17,972 nucleotides of DNA, from the NCBI GenBank assembly GCA_044508215.1, contig JBIQID010000059.1, positions 1-17,972 on the forward strand, in the 5' to 3' direction. A model generated the notes under the pieces. The model saw nothing but the letters and a program-made list of their open reading frames with translations, ran no database searches and was not told the DNA's origin. Positions 7,197-13,000 of this stretch are shown here, piece by piece (within the stretch, counting starts at the first letter, position 1; each line of letters begins with the position of its first letter). A program made the position numbers and the translations under genes. This DNA comes from JAEZFI01 sp044508215. GTDB lineage: Bacteria > Actinomycetota > Acidimicrobiia > Acidimicrobiales > Microtrichaceae.

Positions 7197-8527
7197 GGGC
7201 ACCCGGGCCCGCGGGGCCCCTGGCCGCAGGACGCAGTGTGGATCTGTTCGAGACCGTCGCACCAGAGGAGCTCGATCAGCTCGTGCGCCGGGGAGAGCAG
7301 GGCGAGCCGGTCACGCTCGACGACGCTCTGGGGCTGCTCGGCGTGGAGATGACCTCCGAGGTCGTCGACACCGTGCGCACCTACTTCGCAGGTCGGGGCA
7401 TCACGATCGACGAGTCGGCGCCGGTCGAGGCCGGTCCCATCGAGGCCCCGGACACCGAGGTCGACGACGACGGTCGGATCGATCCGTCCGTCGCCCTGCA
7501 CAACGCCGCCCAGCTGCTCGCCACGATCCGCGACACAGCGCTCGACGACCGGTCGCCCCCGCGCCGGACCTCTCGCCTCGTGCCCGGCGCGGGTGCGGGT
7601 GGGTCGTCGGACCCCGTCCGCATGTACCTCCGCGAGATCGGCGCGGTGGCGTTGCTCACCGGCCCGCAGGAGGTGTCGCTCGCCAAGCGCATCGAGCGGG
7701 GGGTCGAGGCGGAGAACGTCCTCGCCGACCTGGCCGCCTCGGGCCAGGACCTCGACGTCTCCGAGAAGGCGACGCTCGAGCGGGCCCGGCGCGACGGCGA
7801 GCGGGCGAAGAGCGAGCTGACCCAGGCGAACCTCCGCCTCGTGGTCTCCATCGCCAAGCGCTACGTGGGGCGCGGCCTCGCCCTGCTCGACCTGATCCAG
7901 GAGGGGAACCTGGGCCTGATGCGTGCGGTCGAGAAGTTCGACTACACGAAGGGCTTCAAGTTCTCCACCTACGCCACCTGGTGGATCCGTCAGGCGATCA
8001 CGAGGGCGATCGCGGACCAGGCCCGCACCATCCGGATCCCGGTGCACATGGTGGAGTCGATGCATCGGGTGCACCGTGTCCAGCGGCAGATGATGCAGGA
8101 GCTGGAGCGCGAGCCCACGGTGGAGGAGCTGGCGGAGAAGGTGGGTACGACGCCCGCGAAGATCCGTGAGATCCTGCGCATCTCGCAGGACCCGTTGTCG
8201 CTCGACTCGCCGGTCGGCGAGGAGGACGACAGCTACCTGGCGGACTTCATCGAGGACTCGCAGGCGGTGGCCCCGGCCGACGCAGCTGCTCAGCGGATGC
8301 TCGGCCAGGCGCTCAAGGAGGCGCTCGACGAGCTGAACGACCGCGAGCGTGCCGTGGTGCGCCTGCGGTTCGGGTTGGAGGACGGCCAGGCGCACACGCT
8401 CGAGGAGGTGGGCCGCACCTTCGGCGTCACCCGGGAGCGCATCCGCCAGATCGAGTCGAAGACGCTCGCCAAGCTGCGGCACCCGCACCGCCGCCAGAAG
8501 CTCCAGGACTACCTGGACGGCTCCTAG
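7193..8527 (+). CDS. rpoD: Primary RNA polymerase sigma-70 factor (RpoD/SigA)
   Basis: This is the housekeeping sigma factor, 444 residues from GTG 7193. A region 1.1-like segment lies at about 27-73, and an acidic/variable linker follows. Region 1.2 (DPVRMYLREIGAVALLTGPQE) is at 140-160. Region 2 (NLRLVVSIAKRYVGRGL, DLIQEGNLGLMRAVEKFDY, GFKFSTYATWWIRQAI) spans 213-269 and covers core binding and -10 recognition/melting. Region 3 lies at about 285-360. Region 4 (DERE-type LNDRERAVVRLRFGL, then VGRTFGVTRERIRQIESKTL with the -35-reading helix) is at 381-425. The GTG start overlaps the dnaG stop and has GGGAG upstream. GTG 7238, with AGGA before it, is a real alternative that would drop 15 residues. 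The dnaG-rpoD pairing is the classic macromolecular-synthesis arrangement, here without rpsU. Confidence 0.96.
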   Translation: MRAPGPAGPLAAGRSVDLFETVAPEELDQLVRRGEQGEPVTLDDALGLLGVEMTSEVVDTVRTYFAGRGITIDESAPVEAGPIEAPDTEVDDDGRIDPSVALHNAAQLLATIRDTALDDRSPPRRTSRLVPGAGAGGSSDPVRMYLREIGAVALLTGPQEVSLAKRIERGVEAENVLADLAASGQDLDVSEKATLERARRDGERAKSELTQANLRLVVSIAKRYVGRGLALLDLIQEGNLGLMRAVEKFDYTKGFKFSTYATWWIRQAITRAIADQARTIRIPVHMVESMHRVHRVQRQMMQELEREPTVEELAEKVGTTPAKIREILRISQDPLSLDSPVGEEDDSYLADFIEDSQAVAPADAAAQRMLGQALKEALDELNDRERAVVRLRFGLEDGQAHTLEEVGRTFGVTRERIRQIESKTLAKLRHPHRRQKLQDYLDGS

Positions 8528-8536
8528 CCCGGACCT

Positions 8537-8554
8537 GCGCGGCGCCTGCCGCGC
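8537..8554 (+). terminator. Hairpin after the sigma-factor gene
   Basis: GCGCGGC (8537-8543) pairs with GCCGCGC (8548-8554) over a GCCT loop, starting 10 nt after the stop codon. It is a compact 7-bp GC hairpin without a T-tract. It plausibly terminates the glyS-to-rpoD operon, which otherwise would run antisense into tRNA-Asn. Confidence 0.5.
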
Positions 8555-8580
8555 GATGTCGGCAAGGCTGCGCTTGCAAG

Positions 8581-8628
8581 GCCGCGCGCAGTGTTGGCTC
8601 CGGGGGTCGGGATCGAACCGACGACCTG
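8581..8628. repeat. 48-bp perfect direct repeat, copy 1
   Basis: This is identical to 8668-8715, base for base, at an offset of 87. The unit covers the 3' half of tRNA-Asn (T-arm, acceptor 3' strand, CCA) plus 14 bp of its 3' flank. Confidence 0.95.
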
Positions 8629-8657
8629 GTGATGAACAGGTCGGGTCCTCTGCCAGG
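8595..8657 (-). pseudogene. Degenerate tandem copy of tRNA-Asn
   Basis: Read on the minus strand, the 3' half is identical to the real tRNA-Asn: a paired GTCGG/CCGAC T-stem with a TTCGATC loop, CCCCGGA, discriminator G and CCA. Upstream of that, 8629-8656 aligns to 8716-8742 with 22 matches, 5 mismatches and one inserted base. It retains the GTT anticodon in a CTGTTCA loop, but the insertion and substitutions break the anticodon stem. The D-stem 5' strand and the acceptor 5' strand (TCCGGGG) are missing, so it cannot fold as a tRNA. The best reading is an old tandem duplication of the tRNA plus spacer that has decayed from its 5' side. Confidence 0.8.
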
Positions 8658-8667
8658 TACTGGCAGT

Positions 8668-8715
8668 GCCGCGCGCAGTGTTGGCTCCGGGGGTCGGGAT
8701 CGAACCGACGACCTG
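8668..8715. repeat. 48-bp perfect direct repeat, copy 2
   Basis: This is the second copy, covering the 3' half of the intact tRNA-Asn and 14 bp beyond its CCA end. Confidence 0.95.
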
Positions 8716-8757
8716 CCGATTAACAGTCGGATGCTCTGCCAGCTGAGCTACCCCGGA
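8682..8757 (-). tRNA. tRNA-Asn (GTT)
   Basis: This is a complete cloverleaf of 76 nt including an encoded CCA. Acceptor TCCGGGG pairs with CCCCGGA, the D-arm is GCTC/GAGC, the anticodon loop is CTGTTAA with anticodon GTT, the T-arm is GTCGG-TTCGATC-CCGAC, and the discriminator is G, as expected for Asn. The bottom of the anticodon stem has one non-canonical T-C pair. A TANNNT box (TAGATT on the minus strand, 8778-8773) lies 15 nt upstream. Confidence 0.96.
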
Positions 8758-8772
8758 AAGGTTCGGTGGACC

Positions 8773-8778
8773 AATCTA
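8773..8778 (-). promoter_or_regulatory. -10 box for tRNA-Asn
   Basis: The hexamer is TAGATT on the minus strand, 15 nt upstream of the tRNA 5' end. A weak TTGGGG lies 19 nt further upstream as a possible -35. Confidence 0.4.
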
Positions 8779-8831
8779 GCAGCGCGCCTCTGACCGCCCC
8801 CAACATGGAAACCTGCCCAGGGGCCTGCGGG

Positions 8832-9752
8832 CTACGACGGGGAGAAGAGCGGCTGGATGCCCGGAGCGGCGAGCGCCGACACCACGTCGCCGACGGTGCA
8901 GAGGTCGCGGCCGTCGTGGAAGTGGGCGGACTGCCGGCGTGACACGACCGTGTCGAGCTCGGCCAGGGAGAGTGCGTCCATGCCGAGGTCGTCCTCGAGG
9001 CCCAGCTCCGAGACGGCGCGGTCGGCGCGCAGCGCCTCGACGTGCGCGAGGTCGTGACGTGCAGCGTGGGTGCCGGCGACGTCGCGGACGAACTGCTCGG
9101 CGCGCTCGTCGAGCGGGACGTGGTCGCTGTGGAGCAGCCGCTCGACGGCCCGGATGATCGCACCGGAGCCACGCTGGGCCTCCCAGCTCTCACGGTCGAT
9201 GGCGAGGGTGTGCACGTCGAGGCGCTCGCCGCACCAGAAGAGGTGGCCGCGCATGGTGGCCTCGTGCGCGAGGGTGCGGCCCAGGCCGCTGCGGACCCGA
9301 TCGAGCTCGCCGTCGAGCAGCTGGAGGTAGAGCTTGGCGAACGGGTAGCCCGCGAAGAGCCGGTCGACGAAGGTGGCGGTCCCCTGCAACATCCGGCGCC
9401 ACGCCTGGGTGCTGGGCATCGTGGCGAACACGATCCGTGCGTGGCCGTTGCGGAGGTCGACGTCGGTCCCGGCGAGCGCGGCGATCGGCTCGCTCATCTG
9501 CTCGTCGACGACCAGCGACGGCTCGATGACGTCCCGCTCGTCGGCAGTGGCCGACTCCCAGCGGCTGCTGGCGAGGGGGTCACGGAGGAGGCGAGCGAGG
9601 CGGGCGTCGGCCGCGGTGATGCGGATGACGCCCACCGGCGGCGCGCTCGGCTGGGCGGTGCGGCCGTTCGGGCGAACCACTGCGAAGCGGGGGCCTCCGT
9701 CGCGCACGTCGATGGTCTGGGCGTCGAGGGTGGTGGCGGAGCTGCTGGCCAT
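8832..9752 (-). CDS. GNAT-like protein fused to a carrier-protein-like domain
   Basis: The protein has 306 residues and two apparent parts. Residues about 38-190 read like a degenerate GNAT N-acyltransferase fold: PVGVIRI, GHARIVFATMPS, a helix ending LFAGYPFAKLYLQL, then LAHEATMRGHLFWCGERLDVHTLAIDRESW, the typical closing strand pattern of RimJ-like members. The usual acetyl-CoA loop (R/Q-x-x-G-x-G/A) is not clear. Residues about 240-300 resemble an acyl/peptidyl carrier domain: LGLEDDLGMDALSLAELDTV, then TVGDVVSAL. The conserved D-S-L, whose serine carries phosphopantetheine, reads D-A-L (Ala 260). It could therefore act as a protein-interaction module rather than a loaded carrier. ATG 9752 has AGAAGGG about 9 nt upstream on its strand. 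The gene stands alone between two tRNAs, with no biosynthetic genes nearby, and the function is unknown. Confidence 0.6.
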   Translation of the reverse strand: MASSSATTLDAQTIDVRDGGPRFAVVRPNGRTAQPSAPPVGVIRITAADARLARLLRDPLASSRWESATADERDVIEPSLVVDEQMSEPIAALAGTDVDLRNGHARIVFATMPSTQAWRRMLQGTATFVDRLFAGYPFAKLYLQLLDGELDRVRSGLGRTLAHEATMRGHLFWCGERLDVHTLAIDRESWEAQRGSGAIIRAVERLLHSDHVPLDERAEQFVRDVAGTHAARHDLAHVEALRADRAVSELGLEDDLGMDALSLAELDTVVSRRQSAHFHDGRDLCTVGDVVSALAAPGIQPLFSPS

Positions 9753-9998
9753 AGGGGGGACCCTTCTGTCAGGTCGGTCACGGGTGGGGGAGGGCGACGA
9801 GGTGGAGGGGCACCCCGGCGGGGTGCGGCTGATGCTCTGTGAAGGTGGTCACGCTGTCGATGGGGAGTGCTCTCCTCGCCGCCGCGTCCCGCGTACCCCG
9901 CTGTCCACACCTCAGACGAAGAACGAGCGGGGACCCCGCCCCGGACGCGGCACGGGACACTGCCCGGTCGCGTCGCCCAGTAGACATGTGAGCCGGAC
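9753..9998. other. Intergenic region with two GC hairpins, no gene seen
   Basis: These 246 bases separate the GNAT-like gene from the CAT-anticodon tRNA. GCACCCC (9810-9816) pairs with GGGGTGC (9820-9826) over three bases, and a weaker GCGGG/CCCGC palindrome lies near 9927-9939. TAGACA at 9981-9986 is a possible -10 box for the tRNA. I see no convincing open frame. Confidence 0.4.
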
Positions 9999-10074
9999 GG
10001 GCTCGTAGCTCAGTGGTCAGAGCAGAGGACTCATAATCCTTCGGTCGCAGGTTCGATCCCTGCCGGGCCCACCA
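9999..10074 (+). tRNA. tRNA with CAT anticodon (Ile2 or elongator Met)
   Basis: This is a complete 76-nt cloverleaf with encoded CCA. Acceptor GGGCTCG pairs with CGGGCCC (one G-T wobble), the D-arm is GCTC/GAGC, the anticodon loop is CTCATAA, and the T-arm is GCAGG-TTCGATC-CCTGC with discriminator A. The G1-C72 pair excludes initiator tRNA, which has a C1-A72 mismatch. The D-loop AGTGGTCAGAGCA and the variable region TCGGTCGC resemble the minor isoleucine tRNA whose CAT is modified to lysidine by TilS. An elongator Met tRNA cannot be excluded by eye. Confidence 0.9.
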
Positions 10075-10088
10075 ACCTGACGGCGTGG

Positions 10089-11009
10089 TCAGATCCAGCG
10101 CTTCCGGCGGTACCAGGCGATCTGCGCGGCGGTGGTGACCACCACCAGGCCCCACGAGAACCAGTAGCCCCACGCCCAGCCCATCTCGGGTGAGCCGTGC
10201 AGGTTCTGGCCGTACAGCCCCACGATGAAGGTGGGCAGCAGGAGGACCGAGGCGATCACGGTCAGCCGCTTCATCACGTCGTTCTGGTCGTTGGCGATCT
10301 GCGCCTGGTGGTAGTCCCGCACGCCGGCGAGGAGGTCGCGGGCCAGGTCGAGGCCTTCGGTCGCTCGGAGGAGCTTGTCGTACACGTTCGAGAAGCGGAC
10401 GTCGACGTCGTGGGGGAAGAGGGTGCCGCCCTCGACGTCGATCCGGTCGTCGAGGATCGCTCGTGTGGCATCCCGCAGCGGGCCGATCGCCCGTCGGACC
10501 CGCAGCATCGACCGGCGCAGCTCTCCCATCGAGCGGCGGATCCCCGACGGGTGGCCGGTCTCGAGCTGCTCTTCGAGATCGTCGACCCGCGCGTCCAGCT
10601 CGTCGACGATGTCGAGGTACCGCTCGGCGACGTCGTCCATGAGCTGCCAGAGCGCCAGGCCCGGCTCCTCCACCCGGCCGTCCTCGACGAGGGCGCGGGT
10701 GGGGTCGATCTCGTGGACCGCTCCGGCGTCGTCGGCGCGTCGCACGGTGACGATCCGACCGCGGGCCACCACCACGTCGACCTCCACGAACCGCACCTCA
10801 CCGTCGTCGCCGTCGAGCCGCGGCACGGCCAGCACCGCGAGGACGTGGTCGCCGTCGGCACGGACCGTCGGTCGTGGGTCGGCCCCGGCGCGGCCGGGAC
10901 TGGTCAGGAAGGCGATCGTGGTGGGGTGGAGCTCGAGGTCGTCGCCCACCGCCGCGCGCAACGACACCTCGTCGGGGTCGACGAGGTCGGTCCAGGTGAG
11001 GGCGGCCAC
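10089..11009 (-). CDS. corA: CorA-family divalent cation transporter, GQN variant
   Basis: The protein has 306 residues from GTG 11009. The large cytoplasmic alpha/beta N-domain and long coiled helices (WQLMDDVAERYLDIVDEL, SMGELRRSMLRVRRAIGPLRD, DHYQ-like RDYHQAQIANDQNDVMKRLT) lead into two C-terminal membrane helices, VIASVLLLPTFIVGLYG and WFSWGLVVVTTAAQIAW, and a basic end YRRKRW. This is the CorA pentameric Mg/Co channel plan. The invariant G-M-N selectivity motif after helix 1 reads G-Q-N here (residues 267-269, LYGQNLHGSPEM). Variants of the middle residue occur in related transporters such as the ZntB branch, so the ion transported is uncertain. GAGGG sits a few bases before the GTG, which follows the stop of the upstream gene by 7 nt, making an operon. 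Its stop is only 14 bp from the tRNA at 9999-10074. Confidence 0.88.
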   Translation of the reverse strand: MAALTWTDLVDPDEVSLRAAVGDDLELHPTTIAFLTSPGRAGADPRPTVRADGDHVLAVLAVPRLDGDDGEVRFVEVDVVVARGRIVTVRRADDAGAVHEIDPTRALVEDGRVEEPGLALWQLMDDVAERYLDIVDELDARVDDLEEQLETGHPSGIRRSMGELRRSMLRVRRAIGPLRDATRAILDDRIDVEGGTLFPHDVDVRFSNVYDKLLRATEGLDLARDLLAGVRDYHQAQIANDQNDVMKRLTVIASVLLLPTFIVGLYGQNLHGSPEMGWAWGYWFSWGLVVVTTAAQIAWYRRKRWI

Positions 11010-11016
11010 AGCGCCC

Positions 11017-11580
11017 TCATTCGCCGTCGAGCCAGGCGGGCACCCGTTCCAGCACGTAGCGGGAGACCTCGAGGCAGCGGTCGAGCGGCTCGCAGAGGTC
11101 CTCGGTGCCCATGAAGATCTGCGAGAGCGACACCTCGATGCGACCGACAATGGTGACGGTCCGCTCCGGCGGGTCGGTGACCCGGGCGAACGAGTCGATG
11201 GCGGAGACCTCGATCGGCAGCTGCCACCCACCGACCCCAGCCAGCTCGGTGGCGAGGACCAGGAGGTCGGGGCTCGACGGGAGCGGCGGCATCGACCACG
11301 TGAAGGTGAGGGGGAAGCTGTGGCGGTCCTCCGGCACCGCGTCCTCGGGCAGCTCCATCACCTGGTCCTCGAACGCGATGACGGTCCGAGGCTCGACCTC
11401 GAAGGCGAGGTGCAGGTCGAGCGGCCCGCCGCACGCTTCCTCGGGGTGGAGGTCGACCTCCCACGCCTGCCGCATGGAGTAGGACTCGACGAAGTGGCGC
11501 TCGTCGTGGATGTGGAACCCGTGCCGCTGGGCGTGGTCCTTCAGGTCAGCGATGAATCCGGGAACGTCGAGGATCGCCAT
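11017..11580 (-). CDS. Conserved-looking protein of unknown function, corA operon
   Basis: The protein has 187 residues, with no signal peptide or membrane segment. I do not recognise a family. It is an acidic alpha/beta protein: an N-terminal helix (MAILDVPGFIADLKDHAQRH), a strand-rich middle with repeated hydrophobic/charged alternation (PLDLHLAFEVEPRTVIAFEDQ, HSFPLTFTWSMPPLP, RTVTIVGRIEVSLSQIF), and a C-terminal helix containing CEPLDRCLEVSRYVLERV. The codon pattern matches its neighbours and the frame is clean, so it is a real gene. It is first in the operon with the CorA-like transporter, 7 nt before it. The start ATG 11580 is supported by TAGAGT (TANNNT) on the minus strand 8 nt upstream, implying a leaderless transcript. 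A role in ion homeostasis is suggested only by context. Confidence 0.8.
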   Translation of the reverse strand: MAILDVPGFIADLKDHAQRHGFHIHDERHFVESYSMRQAWEVDLHPEEACGGPLDLHLAFEVEPRTVIAFEDQVMELPEDAVPEDRHSFPLTFTWSMPPLPSSPDLLVLATELAGVGGWQLPIEVSAIDSFARVTDPPERTVTIVGRIEVSLSQIFMGTEDLCEPLDRCLEVSRYVLERVPAWLDGE

Positions 11581-11588
11581 CGACGAGC

Positions 11589-11594
11589 ACTCTA
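11589..11594 (-). promoter_or_regulatory. -10 box of the corA operon
   Basis: TAGAGT on the minus strand lies 8 nt before the ATG at 11580, with no Shine-Dalgarno site between, so the operon mRNA is probably leaderless. It is back to back with the promoter at 11648. Confidence 0.5.
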
Positions 11595-11647
11595 GGCCCG
11601 AGGTGCCACGGGCCGGTCCGGCCGGATCGACTCGCGAAGCCTCCCGC

Positions 11648-11653
11648 TACGGT
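11648..11653 (+). promoter_or_regulatory. -10 box of the IMPase-family gene
   Basis: TACGGT (TANNNT) ends 7 nt before the ATG at 11661. An in-frame GTG at 11652 overlaps this box and would lie upstream of the transcript start, so ATG 11661 is the likely initiation codon of a leaderless mRNA. Confidence 0.55.
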
Positions 11654-11660
11654 GTCCTCT

Positions 11661-12413
11661 ATGGACGACGCCGAGATCCTCGACGCCCTGGTGCGGTGCG
11701 CGACCAGGGTTCGCGAGGTGCTCGACGGCATCGTCGACTGGCGCCAACCGGGCGAGCGGCCGGACCAGTACGGCCTTGACCTCGTCGCGGACCGCGCCGC
11801 GGTCGGTTCGCTGCTGGCCGACGGGTTCGGTGTGCTCTCCGAGGAGTCGATGTGGCACCACCCCGAGCGTGACCTGCGGGTGATCGTCGACCCCGTCGAC
11901 GGTTCCTCGAACGCGAGCCGCGGGATCCCGTGGTTCGCCACCAGCCTGGGCGTCGTCGACGCCTCGGGCCTGCGTGCCGCGCTGGTGGTCAACCAGGCCA
12001 GCGGCGTGCGGTACCACGCGGTGCGCGACGGTGGCGCCTACCGCGACGGCGAGCCGATCCGGGTCTCGAAGGTCACGGAGACGTCCGAGGCGCTCATCGC
12101 GATGAACGGCTACTCGCCGGAGCGGTTCGGCTGGGCGCAGTACCGCGCGCTCGGGGCCGCGGCGCTCGACCTGTGCCTGCTGGCCGAGGGGGCGGTCGAC
12201 GGCTACCTCGACTGCACCGGTTCGAACCACGGTGTGTGGGACTACGCGGCGGCGCACCTCATCGTGGAGGAGGCGGGTGGGCACATCTCGGATGCCGAAG
12301 GTCGAGGGCTCCTCACCGAGGACCACGGCGATCGGCGGGCCCCCGTCGCCGCAGCCACACCCGAGCTGCACGCCGAGCTGACGGCAGTGCGGCGCGGCTT
12401 CGTGCTCACCTGA
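11661..12413 (+). CDS. Inositol monophosphatase-family phosphatase
   Basis: This 250-residue protein belongs to the Mg-dependent, lithium-sensitive phosphatase family (IMPase, SuhB, CysQ, HisN). The three metal-binding motifs are visible: LSEES at residues 59-63, DPVDGSSN at 78-84, and GVWDYAAAHLIVEEAGG at 191-207, in which Asp 194 is the last metal ligand. Length is typical. The family hydrolyses phosphate from inositol-1-phosphate, histidinol phosphate, PAP or fructose bisphosphate. Histidinol phosphatase of the HisN type is a common actinobacterial role, but the sequence alone does not choose among them, and no his genes are nearby. The stop TGA shares its A with the ATG of the NUDIX gene (TGATG), so the two are translationally coupled. 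A leaderless start at 11661 is inferred from the -10 box. Confidence 0.9.
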   Translation: MDDAEILDALVRCATRVREVLDGIVDWRQPGERPDQYGLDLVADRAAVGSLLADGFGVLSEESMWHHPERDLRVIVDPVDGSSNASRGIPWFATSLGVVDASGLRAALVVNQASGVRYHAVRDGGAYRDGEPIRVSKVTETSEALIAMNGYSPERFGWAQYRALGAAALDLCLLAEGAVDGYLDCTGSNHGVWDYAAAHLIVEEAGGHISDAEGRGLLTEDHGDRRAPVAAATPELHAELTAVRRGFVLT

Positions 12414-12946
12414 TGCTCTACCGCTGGTTCCTGCGCTTCTACGGAGCGCTGCCGTTCTCGGTCCGCACGGCGGCCGTCCGGCTCGTGAAGCCGAAGTACA
12501 CGGTGGGCACCATCCCCTTCGTGGTGCGCGGCGACGGGCGCGTCCTGCTGGTGCGCCACTCCTACAAGTCGAACTGGGCCACGCCCGGAGGGTTCGTCGA
12601 CCGGCGGGAGGCAGCGGTCGACGCTGCGGTGCGCGAGGTGCGGGAGGAGGTCGGCCTGGCCGTGCGCATGGTCACCGGACCGCTCGTTGCGCTCGACCCC
12701 GTCGGCCAGCGCGTCGAGGTGGTGTTCCTCGCCGAGCCGCTCGACGACGTGGCGGCGGACTCGGTCCGACCCACCTCGGCGGAGATCGCCGATGCGCAGT
12801 GGTTCGACCCACGTTCGCTGCCGCCGCTGCAGGAGGAGACCCGCGCCGGGTGGTCCGCCCTCTTGCGCGCCGGCCGCACCGCCGACGAGGTCCGCTCCCG
12901 GCTGCCGGAGCACGTGCTCGTTGACCCGGCGGAGGGTCCTGCCTAA
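12413..12946 (+). CDS. NUDIX hydrolase
   Basis: The protein has 177 residues. The Nudix box is complete at residues 60-82: G60, E66, R74-E75, E78-E79, G81-L82, matching GX5EX7REUXEEXGU. A strand before it (VGTIPFVVRGDGRVLLVRH) begins the alpha/beta/alpha fold. Nudix enzymes cleave nucleoside diphosphates linked to another moiety, and the substrate is not readable here. The N-terminal 30 residues (MLYRWFLRFYGALPFSVRTA) form a hydrophobic/basic helix that is additional to the minimal fold and could associate with membrane. ATG 12413 overlaps the phosphatase stop. The two may act in one pathway, since both act on phosphate esters, but this is inference. The promoter for the following gene lies in its last codons. 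Confidence 0.9.
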   Translation: MLYRWFLRFYGALPFSVRTAAVRLVKPKYTVGTIPFVVRGDGRVLLVRHSYKSNWATPGGFVDRREAAVDAAVREVREEVGLAVRMVTGPLVALDPVGQRVEVVFLAEPLDDVAADSVRPTSAEIADAQWFDPRSLPPLQEETRAGWSALLRAGRTADEVRSRLPEHVLVDPAEGPA

Positions 12947-12949
12947 CCT
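12921..12949 (+). promoter_or_regulatory. Sigma-70-type promoter of the PKD-repeat gene
   Basis: A -35 TTGACC (12921-12926) and a -10 TAACCT (12944-12949) are separated by exactly 17 bp, the best promoter match in the window. It lies over the last codons and stop of the NUDIX gene. The expected transcript start near 12956 gives a leader of about 45 nt that carries the SD site. Confidence 0.72.
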
Positions 12950-12986
12950 CAGGCGATCCCTTCGCCCCTGGCGAGGCGAAGGACGA

Positions 12987-12993
12987 GGGAGGG
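12987..12993 (+). promoter_or_regulatory. Ribosome binding site of the PKD-repeat gene
   Basis: GGGAGGG (GGAGG core at 12988-12992) lies 8 nt before GTG 13001 and 11 nt before ATG 13004. The spacing favours the GTG. Unlike several single genes in the window, this one clearly uses an SD-led start. Confidence 0.7.
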
Positions 12994-13000
12994 AAAACCA

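Noticed and set aside
8581..8715. Integrated element bounded by attL/attR at a tRNA 3' end
   Set aside because: Only 39 bp separate the 48-bp repeats, no integrase is near, and similarity continues into the tRNA 5' half of the copy. Decayed tandem duplication explains it better.
9042..9842. 266-residue plus-strand frame opposite the GNAT-like gene
   Set aside because: It has composition typical of a reverse-frame shadow and no recognisable domain. The minus frame has coherent GNAT- and carrier-like patterns.
11652..11660. GTG start for the IMPase-family gene
   Set aside because: It overlaps the -10 hexamer and would lie upstream of the transcript. ATG 11661 is better placed.
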